From positions 6,014,001 to 6,078,000 of the forward strand of contig OY992834.1 of NCBI GenBank assembly GCA_963921425.1: 64,000 nt of DNA, in the 5' to 3' direction. Numbering within the stretch: position 1 is the stretch's first letter; the number at the start of each line of letters is the position of its first letter. The notes below the pieces were generated by a model. That model saw only the letters and a program-made list of their open reading frames with translations, did no database searches and was not told the origin of the DNA. A program made the position numbers and the translations under genes. Source of the DNA: Dryas octopetala. Lineage: Eukaryota; Streptophyta; Magnoliopsida; Rosales; Rosaceae. Positions 55,169 through 64,000 of the stretch are shown here, piece by piece.

Positions 55169-56572
55169 ATGGAGGTGTTCATGGCAATGTGTCTGCTGGC
55201 TCTTTTCTTTACTTTCTTTTCCCTCTGTAAGTTGGTTCTGAAAAGGAGAGACCAGTCCTGCTATCTGCTGGCCTATGAGTGCTACAAGGCCACAGAGGAC
55301 ATGAAGCTCCACACCGATTCATGTGCAAAACTCGTCATGCGGAACAAGAACCTGGGGTTAGAAGAATTCAGGTTCCTCCTTAAAACCATGGTCAATTCGG
55401 GCATCGGTGAGGAAACTTCCTGCCCAAGAAACATTATTGCAGGCAGAGAAAATTGTTCCACCCTAGCAGATGCACTCTCGGAGATGGATAATATCATCTT
55501 CGACACGCTTGACAACCTTTTCGCCAAGACTAATGCAATAATTTCTCCGTCACAAATCGACATTCTTGTCGTTAATGTGTCCATGTTCTCCCCTGCACCC
55601 TCTCTAACAGCTCGGATAGTAAACCGCTACAAGATGAGGCAGGATATAAAGACCTTCAACCTCTCAGGAATGGGCTGCAGTGCGAGTCTCGTTGCCATTG
55701 ATGTCGTGCAGAACTTGTTCAAAACCTACAAGAATGCAAATGCCCTTGTTGTGAGCACCGAATCCATAGCTCCCAATTGGTATTGTGGCAAAGAAAAGTC
55801 CATGATGCTCACCAACTGCCTCTTTCGCTCAGGAGGGTGTTCGATTCTGTTCACAAACAACAGAGGCCTGAAGCACAAAGCCATGTTGAAATTGAAGTGT
55901 TTGGTAAGAACCCATATTGGCTCGAGCAATGAGGCCTATGAATGTTGCATACAACTGGAAGATGAGAAGGGATATCAGGGTTTTCGCCTTACCAAACACC
56001 TCACAAAAGCAGCAGCTCTGGCTTTCACTATGAACCTCCAAGTTCTGGTCCCAAAAGTGCTTCCACTGAGAGAAATAATTAGGTACCTTGTGGCCTCTAG
56101 GCTTCAGAACAGAAGTGGAAAAAGCCAAAAGCTAGAAGCAGTGGGAATTGGGTTGAATCTCAAGACTGGAATAGAGCATTTCTGTATTCACCCTGGTGGA
56201 AGAGCAATCATAGATGGGATTGGTAAGAGCTTATCACTAAGTGCATATGATCTTGAGCCATCTAGAATGGCACTTCACAGATTTGGCAACACATCAGCTG
56301 CTGGCTTTTGGTATGCTTTGGGATACATGGAAGCCAAAAAGAGGCTTAGAAAAGGCAATAGGATTCTGATGAGTGGGTTTGGAGCTGGTTTTAAGTGCAA
56401 TAACATTGTGTGGGAGGTAGTGAAGGATTTGGATGATGCCAATGTCTGGGAAGAGTGCATAGATTGTTACCCTCCTAAGATACTTGTCAATCCTTTCATG
56501 GAGAAGTATAGTTGGCTCAATGATGAGTATCTAAACTTTGTTAGGCTTGATTTTTCCCAATTATTTGTTTAG
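55169..56572 (+). CDS. 3-ketoacyl-CoA synthase (KCS-4), altered C terminus
   Basis: Intronless, 467 residues from the ATG at 55169, which has the same GCCATGGAGGTGTTC context as KCS-1 and KCS-2. The upstream TTG start at 55091 is rejected. It has an N-terminal anchor, CYLLAYECYKATEDMKL, catalytic Cys170 (NLSGMGCSAS), His341 (HFCIHPGGRAI) and Asn374 ([10 protein letters not shown]). It keeps the 11-residue loop KSQKLEAVGIG that KCS-1 and KCS-2 lost, so it represents the older form. The last residues (FVRLDFSQLFV) differ from KCS-2 ([20 protein letters not shown]): a deletion fused the coding end to former 3' UTR. The catalytic core is intact, so activity is likely. Condenses malonyl-CoA with acyl-CoA at the endoplasmic reticulum, as for KCS-2. 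Confidence 0.92.
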   Translation: MEVFMAMCLLALFFTFFSLCKLVLKRRDQSCYLLAYECYKATEDMKLHTDSCAKLVMRNKNLGLEEFRFLLKTMVNSGIGEETSCPRNIIAGRENCSTLADALSEMDNIIFDTLDNLFAKTNAIISPSQIDILVVNVSMFSPAPSLTARIVNRYKMRQDIKTFNLSGMGCSASLVAIDVVQNLFKTYKNANALVVSTESIAPNWYCGKEKSMMLTNCLFRSGGCSILFTNNRGLKHKAMLKLKCLVRTHIGSSNEAYECCIQLEDEKGYQGFRLTKHLTKAAALAFTMNLQVLVPKVLPLREIIRYLVASRLQNRSGKSQKLEAVGIGLNLKTGIEHFCIHPGGRAIIDGIGKSLSLSAYDLEPSRMALHRFGNTSAAGFWYALGYMEAKKRLRKGNRILMSGFGAGFKCNNIVWEVVKDLDDANVWEECIDCYPPKILVNPFMEKYSWLNDEYLNFVRLDFSQLFV

Positions 56573-57826
56573 TTTTAGCTTTGTTTTGATTAAGTCATTT
56601 CGATCTTTTTCCTTCATTGTATGTTGCATTGATTATGATTTTATCAATTATATGATTGTTTAAAGTTTCTCACTTAAAGGGTACTATTTTCTTTCATCAA
56701 CAAAACAATGTATCTCATACATAAAACCAGAGCATGTGTTTCTAGAGCAATTTCGGATAAGATCCATCTAAGTTGCTACAATTTTGAATATTGGTACTGA
56801 AAATATCTACTTCTCAAATCAATGGTCAAGCTTTCAACATTCCGACCTATACGTTGCCTATTTTATGACAGTCCATTGATGCATATTCGTACTGTCAGAT
56901 ATTGGTGTTTCATGCACTTGCCTCTAATTTCTGAAATAAATTAACATGAACTACTCAGTCTATAAAGTCAAGTAAGTCTGCATATATAAGTGATGGAAGT
57001 GTCTCCTTTTGCCTTATGAGCTTCACAATATTCACCATGTATCCTGGCACATCTTGTTATTAAGAATTGGCAAGGGGCTGATGTTTCAAACAGAAGGTAA
57101 CATATCAATAAGAAGTTGATCAATAAATTTTCCATTAATTCATGAAGATTGAAGGTACATCCTAACATTTTTATGAATCTTGCACTGTTTCTACTTTCTA
57201 CACCATTATTTTGAATAGGGAATTACAGATGCACCCTCTGAGTGCCATATACTGCCATGTCTGATACACAATAAATTCTCATTTAAAAGACTACCTATAG
57301 TTTTCCCATGTGTGGGCCACCAAAAAGCTGGCCAATGCTGTTCTTACCATCAATTATAATAAATTGTCCTTACCAAAAGTTGGCCAATGCTGCAGTGTTG
57401 TGAACAGGTTAGAAATCCTATCAAACTGTGGTTGTCAAATATACATTTTCAAACAAACACGTTGAATATTTTCCAAGCAACATCCTTGCTTAGTCCCAAA
57501 TTTTACCCCACAAAATCTCAACCAGAAAGTGTAAAACTATAAACAATGACGTAAAACATTTGCACAATTGACTTTTTCAAAGAACATATAGAATTATACA
57601 CAGACCACTTGGGTTCAATCAAGGGCTGATTTCATGTAAGATGTGAAATTGACAAAGAAACTAGCAAGCTTATTAGAGTTATGGGTCATTGAGTTGGGCA
57701 TTGGAATTGCTTTGGGACTATAAGATAGACTGAAATTGTTTCTCAATATAGGGACCAAATGAGTGGTGACTTGAGCTAAGTTTTTGTATGTTGTAAGGTT
57801 GAAAGTAAACAGAGTAGGTAGGACTA
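56573..57826. other. Intergenic between KCS-4 and the U5 array
   Basis: 56550-56720 parallels the KCS-1 3' flank at 12530-12700. From about 57600 the text (CTGATTTCATGTAA, ACTAGCAAGCTTAT, GGGACTATAAGATAGACTGAA) is the first copy of the spacer of the U5 repeat unit. No gene. Confidence 0.55.
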
Positions 57827-57881
57827 ATCCCACATCGACCAGAAGAGAAAGAAGTACCTAGTCTCAGTGCCTTAAAATAAA
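57827..57881 (+). promoter_or_regulatory. U5 snRNA promoter 1 (USE plus weak TATA)
   Basis: The upstream sequence element ATCCCACATCG lies at 57827-57837. A degenerate TATA (TTAAAATA, from 57872) lies about 34 bp further on, the spacing of Pol II-type plant snRNA genes. The other two copies have a canonical TATAAAA, so this promoter may be weaker. Confidence 0.8.
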
Positions 57882-57904
57882 GCAGCTGGTTTCAGCTAAA
57901 AGTT

Positions 57905-58027
57905 CGGAGCCATGCGTTGAGCACAAAGCGAACTATTCTTTCGCCTTTTACTAAAGAATACCGTGTGCGCGGCGCTTGAAGTGGCATACGCCTATTTTTG
58001 GAGGGGCGCACCTCTGTGGGTGCCCCT
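57905..58027 (+). ncRNA. U5: U5 spliceosomal snRNA, copy 1
   Basis: Contains the invariant U5 loop CGCCTTTTACT closed by the 7-bp stem ATTCTTT/AAAGAAT, an outer stem beginning GCCATGCG, the Sm site ATTTTTGG, and a 3' hairpin GGGGCGCACC/GGTGCCCC. U5 aligns exon ends in the spliceosome. One base in the lower stem region differs from copies 2 and 3 (GCGCTTGAAG instead of GCGCTTTAAG). The 3' box downstream reads CAATGCTAGTGTCAA, one base off the plant consensus. The 5' end is estimated from the TATA position. Confidence 0.92.
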
Positions 58028-58039
58028 AACAATGCTAGT

Positions 58040-59619
58040 GTCAAATGTTATATAGTACTGGCCTCTAATGCAAAGTAAGCTGTTGACTTGAGTGTTTATT
58101 AGAAACACGCGCGTGCAGCGCTACATATTCAAGGACTCTCGTTTTGTTTTGAATAAAAATTAAAATAGAAATGGTCCCGCAGTTTTTTGTCATGGAGAGT
58201 AGGAAACTTGGGATCATTTAGCTAGTTATAAAGTTTCGGTCTTTGTTTTTTTCATTTCTTCCTTGTGGATCGAAAGCTGACTGACCAGGCAGTAGGTTTC
58301 TTGCAGTGTTTTTTCCCTAATATTTATCTCATTTTGGACATGATTTATTGGAGTTTGGATGCTAAGTTTTCGGATTTTTGTATCTAATTCTTGACAGGAT
58401 TTATTTGAGTTTTAAATTTTAGATTTTTGGATTTTGGGCGGACAAATGGGTTATGAGCGATGAGATCCAAAAAAGTTTACATGAGTGGCGCGCTATGAAT
58501 GTGTGCGGCAGTCCGCTTTAGAGACGGATTGTATAATTCAAAATGGAAACAATTTGCTGAAGAATGAAATTGTAGGATAATAAAGTATTAGGGTAATATA
58601 AATTAAAAATTTCAAACTAAACCATATCTAATTTGCAACCTAATCATGATCAGTTATGTGATTAGGAAGCTCTGGACAAGTCAGGCCCAAAAAAACAAAA
58701 TCTGGACAACTTCAACCGAATCATTGTCATTATGGCCCAACATTCTTGGTGGGTTATATAGCTCATAGTAGGCCTTTTGAGTCCCACAAAGTCTCAAACA
58801 GGAGGTGTAAGACTAAACAATGGCGCAAAATCATTTGCAAATTTGACATTTCAAAGAGCATAATATACACAGACTGATTCATCCACATAATGGAATTACA
58901 CACAAGCTGATTTCATGTAAAGTATGAAATTGACAAAGCCACAAAGGAACTAGCAAGCTTATACGAGTTTTGCTGAGTTGGGCATTGGAATTGGAATTGC
59001 TCTGGGATTGCTCTGGGACTATAAGATAGACTGAATTGGTGAGCTGATCTTCAAAGGGTGAGAATTTTGCTGGGTAATAGACTAATAGGTAAGATGATCA
59101 AGGGTCCTCTGGGGTTGAACATGAAGGACTGGAGAATTATTATTAGCTACTAAAGCTTTTTGGTATCTCATATTTCAGTCCAAGCATCAGACCTGGTGCT
59201 AATGAGGCCATGTTTCTTATCATTGATGTGTGGTGATCTGGGTTTGGAACTTGAAATTTTACTTATGGAGCTTTAGTAACTTGAATGAAATCTTAAACTC
59301 TTCGAAATAGAAGGGTGAATGGGCATGAGCAAAGTTTGAAATGCACATGATCTAAACAATGGCATCATGGAGATTCTCTGCAATTTGGAAGCTGGTCTGA
59401 ACGTGAAGGTAGAGGAACTCTATGATGAGCTGGTTGAATGGATTGCTCAAAAGTGACCTGAAAATCTGAAATAGAATCAAATGAAGGTTATGAGATGCTG
59501 GTATATATGGTTTTCCTTGGGGAGAATCCCCTCTACATGTCATGACTTGTGCTGAGTTTTTAATGTTGACTGTTGAACTGAAAACTATGAATCAAGAGTG
59601 GTGGGCACTACTCGCTAGA
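58040..59619. other. Spacer of the U5 tandem unit
   Basis: No gene. 58890-59070 repeats the text at 57600-57730 (CTGATTTCATGTAAAGTATG, CTAGCAAGCTTATACGAG) and recurs degenerately at 60170-60450. The U5 repeat is therefore about 1.5 kb long, comprising spacer, promoter and snRNA. Confidence 0.6.
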
Positions 59620-59671
59620 ATCCCACATCGAGTAGAAGAGTGAAGACTAGCTAATCTTACTAGTATAAAAT
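59620..59671 (+). promoter_or_regulatory. U5 snRNA promoter 2 (USE plus TATA)
   Basis: USE ATCCCACATCG at 59620-59630 and TATAAAA at 59664-59670, 33 bp apart. This is the Pol II spacing; Pol III-type plant snRNA genes have about one helical turn less. Confidence 0.9.
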
Positions 59672-59697
59672 GAAGCAGCAAATGTATGTTATACTTA

Positions 59698-59821
59698 CGG
59701 AGCCATGCGTTGAGCACAAAGCGAACTATTCTTTCGCCTTTTACTAAAGAATACCGTGTGCGCGGCGCTTTAAGTGGCATACGCCTATTTTTGGAGGGGT
59801 GCACCTCTGTGGGTGCCCCTT
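59698..59821 (+). ncRNA. U5: U5 spliceosomal snRNA, copy 2
   Basis: Same elements as copy 1: loop CGCCTTTTACT with its 7-bp stem, Sm site ATTTTTGG, and a 3' hairpin with one changed base (GGGGTGCACC). The 3' box CAATTCCAGTATAAA (59823-59837) fits the plant CA(N)3-10AGTNNAA signal. The minus-strand frame 59592-59804 is a shadow of this gene. Confidence 0.93.
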
Positions 59822-59839
59822 ACAATTCCAGTATAAAAA

Positions 59840-61197
59840 TTTTGGCAACAATCCTTCTTTGCTGAACGGTTAAAAGATGATGGGAAAAAGTTGGTCATAC
59901 TTTCAGCGATTCTGGCCAATTGGTTAAAATTGTTGGATTATATAGAATTGGAGCAAGAACTAATTTTTAAATTGGGAGGTAAGTAATATTGACCCAGTGA
60001 TAGTATCTGAAAAAAATACCAACAAATATTGAATGTTCACTCCTTTGTTTTTTTGTTCTTTTTATTGAGGATAAGTATTGCACATTAGTCATGAACATAC
60101 ACTACGGCTATATACAGACTGAAACTTATATATAATAACATTATACACGTTGATTTCAGTTATTATATAATGCACAATTTCATGTAAGGTATTAAATTGA
60201 CTCGAATAACTACTGGTGGTGACACCTAGTTTCTCATTTATTAAAGAATGTATTTAGTTTAAATTTCATTGACGAAAGTTGGTAATGATATAAAAAAAAA
60301 AAAAAAAAGGCATGAAATTAATAAAAAAAAAAACTAGCAAATTAACCTTGCTAGAGTTTTGGGTTATTGAGTCGAGCAGGAATTTCTTTGGGATAAAAAA
60401 ATAGAATGAATTGGTAGGTTAATCTTCAAAGGGTGAGGATTTTGGTGGGGAGTAGCTAAGATGAGCAAAGGTCCTCTTGGAGCATTAAGTCTTAGAGAAC
60501 TATTTTTACCTTAACGTTATTTGGTATCTCATGTTTTCTTCATGAAACTTGGCTTGGAATTTATTATTATTTTTAAAATCGAAATAGCATTGTATTAAAG
60601 AGCCCCAAAGGCAAAAATACAACACAAATGCCACTAATCCGGGCATAGAACATAACAAGGGCAAAGCCCAACAAAAGGAAAACATACACAAAAAACTACA
60701 AGTTAAACAAGAACGACAACAAAAAAACCAAAACGGCAACAAAATATCCCAAATCCAGCCCTAACCAAAATCCATAAGCTAAAAGTTCACTAATGGAGCT
60801 TAAAAGAAATCTCTCAAGGATACTACTATTAACAGAAATTGAAATTGTTTCTCCATAATGGACAATTGGACATGATCACTAAAGTTTAAAGATTACATCT
60901 AAAGGTCTACTCCAGCGTCTTGGTCCCGAAAATATATGGAAAGCTAGTTTGGTTTGGTGCTAGAGGACATCACAGAGTAGGAGGCTGAACTTGGAAGTAG
61001 AGGAAAACCAAATGAGTCTTGATGATTATGAAAACCATTAAATCAGCAATAGTTTGGATGAATAATGGATTGCTCAAGAATGACCTGTAATACAAACAAT
61101 CACATGGTTTTATAACTTTTGTTGTTGGGGGTTAAGGGCCCTCTCATTTTCATCAACAAAAAAGGTAAGAATATGAGTGATGAGCTGTAGGACTTGC
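59840..61197. other. Second U5 spacer, with a LINE-like tail
   Basis: 60170-60480 is the third copy of the spacer text. About 60560-60780 reads on the minus strand like a plant LINE 3' end (the plus strand has ATTGTATTAAAGAGCCCCAA and ACAACAAAAAAACC). It has no reverse transcriptase motif, so the call is weak. No gene. Confidence 0.45.
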
Positions 61198-61248
61198 ATC
61201 CCACATCGAGAGGAGGAGCAAGAGCTGGCTGCTCTCACTAGTATAAAA
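61198..61248 (+). promoter_or_regulatory. U5 snRNA promoter 3 (USE plus TATA)
   Basis: USE ATCCCACATCG at 61198-61208 and TATAAAA at 61242-61248, 33 bp apart. Confidence 0.9.
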
Positions 61249-61275
61249 CGAAGCAGCAAATGTTTGTTACACTTA

Positions 61276-61398
61276 CGGAGCCATGCGTTGAGCACAAAGC
61301 GAACTATTCTTTCGCCTTTTACTAAAGAATACCGTGTGCGCGGCGCTTTAAGTGGCATACGCCTATTTTTGGAGGGGCGCACCTCTGTGGGTGCCCCC
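61276..61398 (+). ncRNA. U5: U5 spliceosomal snRNA, copy 3
   Basis: Identical to copy 2 through the loop and stems and like copy 1 in the 3' hairpin left arm (GGGGCGCACC), with GTGCCCCC on the right arm. The 3' box CAATTCTAGTTTAAA (61401-61415) fits the consensus. All three genes face the same way. Confidence 0.93.
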
Positions 61399-61404
61399 AA
61401 CAAT

Positions 61405-62885
61405 TCTAGTTTAAAGTATTTTATTTATTTAGTCTTTTAATATAAATATAATTGCATTTTAAAAATCATTTTCTGTAAAAATTGTCAAATAAACTAATTA
61501 ATACCAAAAGATATATGTTAAGCAATTGAAAATGGGCCATATTAGGTAGCTTGATTATGTAACAATTACGTACAGCCTGCCACGTGTCCTTTCAGATCTC
61601 ACAAGCTCCAAATCTCTCTCCCTCTCTCTCCATAAATTTCCATAAATTGTGAGTGCAGAGATCAGAAATGAAGGACAGTTGCAGATCACGTACTAGGTTT
61701 CGTCGTCAGCGGAGGAGAGATTGTCGTCAAAGTTGAACTCGTTCTTCGAAAGAGAAGAGAGAGGAAAGTTGCCTCCCATGTCCGACGTGACATTTTTGAA
61801 GGTTATGAACTCAGGCGACAACTCGGATCCTCGTGGTGAAGGCACAGTGGCGTCGCAGTGGTAGAGATCACCACAAGGGACTCACCCTTAAAATTATAAA
61901 CGTATTATAATTTCAGTTAATTGATCTTTATTACTATGTGGTGTTACAGTTACACAAAAAAAATTGTAAAAATTCATATTAAAATTTGAGAAAATAACAA
62001 AAGATGGGAAATGGGCTTGTGAGAGGTTTTTCCTTTGGCGGGAAGTGCAGTAAGAGCGTGGAGTATAGTAAAGACTAAAGAGAGTCCAGATCACCTGTCC
62101 CCAAAATGATCAAATAACTCCACATTAATTTCCTTATCGGAAGATGAAGTTTAAGAGGGAATTTTACTGAATCAATTAATAGACTACCAAGCAAACTTAA
62201 GGTGACTTCAAAGTTCAAACCCCATGTCATCAAAATTTAAGTTAGAAAAGAAAAGAAAAGAAAAGAAGAATGAAAATTAGAAGCTGCTTTGCTTGTTCTG
62301 CTACTCGGCTAACACTAAATAAAAGCAGTAAACATAGTTTTGCATATATACAATTTTCTTTAGAACATTTGGTTACAATGCAGGGCATATATGAACAGGA
62401 GCATATATAACCCTTTCAAATCCAAACAGTAATGCTATGTAAATATAATAATCAGGTTCTTCACTAATTGGACAGAGCCTAATTATCAAATGTGGCTCAA
62501 AACAGTATATATATATAAACAAACCCCAACTCTTTGCTGTCCGTCATCGGCTGCAAATTCACTAATCAACTGGAATTATCTGATTCCTACATACATACAT
62601 ACCAAACATAAAGCTTTGTACATATTACTAAACAACGGTATAAGAATTTTGATATATATGTGCATACATGTAAAACGAATTAGGGTGGAGGCAATGCACA
62701 ATAATAATACTCTTGCGCGCGACGAGTTTCTTAACATAAATACATGATATATATATATATATATGTGACAACAGGAGAATGGTTCACATGGAAGTGATCG
62801 AAATCCAAACATGTGTAGAAAGGTATCTAACTAATGCATGCTGTACCTGAAAACGGATGTGAGACAGATCCACGTAGTAAGTACT
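61405..62885. other. Intergenic, with an unexplained open stretch at 61693-61890
   Basis: 61565-61670 looks promoter-like on the plus strand (GCCACGTGTCC G-box, CT-rich leader, ATG at 61669 but only 22 codons). On the minus strand 61890-61693 is open for 65 codons and reads SELSPEFITFKNVTSDMGGN and FPLSSLSKNEFNFDD before TAG. It has no upstream ATG and I do not recognise it, so it may be a last exon or a gene scar. The rest is AT-rich. Confidence 0.35.
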
Positions 62886-64000
62886 TCATCCCTCTTTGAA
62901 GCAGTGAAGGAAAACATTTCGAGCAGCATGGTCCTCCCACTCTAACCCATTCCACCACTCTCGCTCTCCCTGGATGATGAGATTGCATCCTTGGGCACTC
63001 CTAGTGTCTAGTGGCAGCTTCTTCAGTTCTGGACAGTCAGATATATGGACTTCCTTCAGGTATGGAAAGGGTAAGGCCTTTTCATATATGCTCTGCAATG
63101 ATGTTAGAGAGGACAAACTCAATCTTGTAATTTTTGCAAATGGGTTCAATTCTTTTACCACCTTTTCCACTCCACCCAATCTTTCCAAATTGATTATTTT
63201 GTCCATTTCAGAGCAAAACTCTACAATTAAACGCACAAGATTTGGAGCGAAAATGAGCCATGTCAGATCCTTCAGTTTCCTGCAATTAAGTATAAATACT
63301 CGTTGAAGGCCAACGAAGCAACTTTTATTTATAGTAATCAAGTCGCGAATAGGATCTCGTCCTACTCCTTCCCAATAAACCACCTTCAATTCTTCCAAAT
63401 TTGTACACTCCTCAATGCGAAGGACATCAAGACATTTCATATTTGCCAAAGATGATATATCGAGAACGTTGGTACTGTCAAAATCTCGTAAAAAGAGCTC
63501 TTTAGTGCAGGCCACAAGCTTAAGGTAGCTTAAGAAATATTGTTCGAAACAAGAGCTACTTCTTATGGTCAATGAAAAGAAATCAATGTGTTTCAAACAG
63601 TGCAATCCACCCAGTATGCCTTTTTCACTGACAAAGAGAAGTTCGTCTGAAACACCACAATCCCGCATTCTCAAAACTTTTAGCATGGAGAAACTTGATA
63701 TTATATGTGGTGGGACAAATTCCAGCTCAGATGTACACTCCAAATCCAAATACTTGAGCTTTATTAAGGCCTTTAACTCCACTGGCAGCTCTCTTATACC
63801 AGTTCTGGACAAACTGAGATGTTGTAATGAAACCAGCTTTGAAACTCCTGGCGGCAGTCTGGTTAACTCCTTATTGCGAGACAAATCCATAACTTTCAGA
63901 TTAGGCATAAAATCAAAGAAGCCTTCAGAAATCATCTTCAAATTATTCCCTTGAAGAATCAAGGTTAGCAGATTGGGAGATTCTGGTGTTTCAACTAGAT
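62886..64000 (-). CDS. CNL-type disease resistance protein, C-terminal LRR part (partial)
   Basis: Minus strand, open to the right edge of the window, so the N terminus (coiled coil and NB-ARC) lies outside. About 370 residues are visible. Leucine-rich repeats include ISEGFFDFMPNLKVMDLSRN, LPPGVSKLVSLQHLSLSRTG, IRELPVELKALIKLKYLDLE and CPELKKLPLDTRSAQG. The end, LIIQGEREWWNGLEWEDHAA followed by RNVFLHCFKEG, is typical of RPS5/RPS2-like CNL receptors. A TTG at 63962 is not a real start because the frame continues to 64000. LRRs sense effectors or control autoinhibition. No frameshift was seen in the visible part. Confidence 0.9.
   Translation of the reverse strand, partial: LVETPESPNLLTLILQGNNLKMISEGFFDFMPNLKVMDLSRNKELTRLPPGVSKLVSLQHLSLSRTGIRELPVELKALIKLKYLDLECTSELEFVPPHIISSFSMLKVLRMRDCGVSDELLFVSEKGILGGLHCLKHIDFFSLTIRSSSCFEQYFLSYLKLVACTKELFLRDFDSTNVLDISSLANMKCLDVLRIEECTNLEELKVVYWEGVGRDPIRDLITINKSCFVGLQRVFILNCRKLKDLTWLIFAPNLVRLIVEFCSEMDKIINLERLGGVEKVVKELNPFAKITRLSLSSLTSLQSIYEKALPFPYLKEVHISDCPELKKLPLDTRSAQGCNLIIQGEREWWNGLEWEDHAARNVFLHCFKEG

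Noticed and set aside
59592-61440. Frames of 70-97 codons overlapping U5 copies 2 and 3 (both strands)
   Set aside because: They are shadows of the conserved snRNA sequence, which explains their similarity to each other.
1-64000. CRISPR arrays, operons, riboswitches, tRNA genes
   Set aside because: Plant nuclear DNA. I looked for tRNA B-box text and regular short spacers and found none beyond the tandem and minisatellite repeats already listed.

Overview
The window is nuclear DNA of a flowering plant, almost certainly a eudicot. The evidence is spliceosomal introns, plant-only gene families (EXO70H exocyst subunits, 3-ketoacyl-CoA synthases, a CNL-type LRR), Ty1/copia, PIF/Harbinger, CACTA and Mutator-like elements, and plant-type snRNA promoters. 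The species cannot be named from the sequence; a rosid is a guess.

Layout. 1-2.9 kb: AT-rich DNA without a visible gene. 2.9-4.1 kb: RPL35, a four-exon ribosomal protein gene with a textbook promoter (site II elements, telo-box, TATA). 4.2-56.6 kb: a complex segmental duplication built from one series of genes, EXO70H, KCS and pectate lyase. Pieces of the RPL35 3' flank recur between the blocks, at 9.9-10.3, 15.0-15.7 and 38.9-39.5 kb, and mark the joins. Block A (4.2-14.7 kb) has an intact EXO70H, a broken KCS and a pectate lyase remnant. Block B (15-38.8 kb) has lost EXO70H, leaving only its leader fused to downstream DNA at about 27.15 kb. It keeps an intact KCS and a pectate lyase remnant, and it is swollen by insertions. 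Block C (38.9-56.6 kb) has an intact EXO70H, an intact five-exon pectate lyase on the minus strand, and two more KCS genes.

The paralogous blocks act as empty-site controls for one another, so several insertions can be defined to the base: a PIF/Harbinger element (TAA duplication), two Mutator-like elements (9-bp duplications), a CACTA MITE (3-bp duplication), and a young 4.97-kb copia element (CATAG duplication, 362-bp LTRs with 3 differences, two nonsense codons in one otherwise open polyprotein frame). At 30.8-38.8 kb a Mutator-like element carries a nested, broken copia element. Its right half plus the adjoining host DNA is tandemly repeated five times in 1.17-1.19-kb units.

57.6-61.6 kb holds three tandem U5 spliceosomal snRNA genes, each with an upstream sequence element, a TATA box at Pol II spacing and a 3' box. 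62.9-64 kb is the C-terminal LRR part of a CNL-type resistance gene that runs off the right edge.

As a system, EXO70H (vesicle tethering), KCS (very-long-chain fatty acids for wax and cuticle) and pectate lyase (wall pectin) all concern the cell surface, and they have been copied together. That functional link is inference. The most unexpected points are the U5 array, KCS-3 lacking its catalytic histidine, KCS-4 whose C terminus comes from former 3' UTR, and the transposon/host tandem array.
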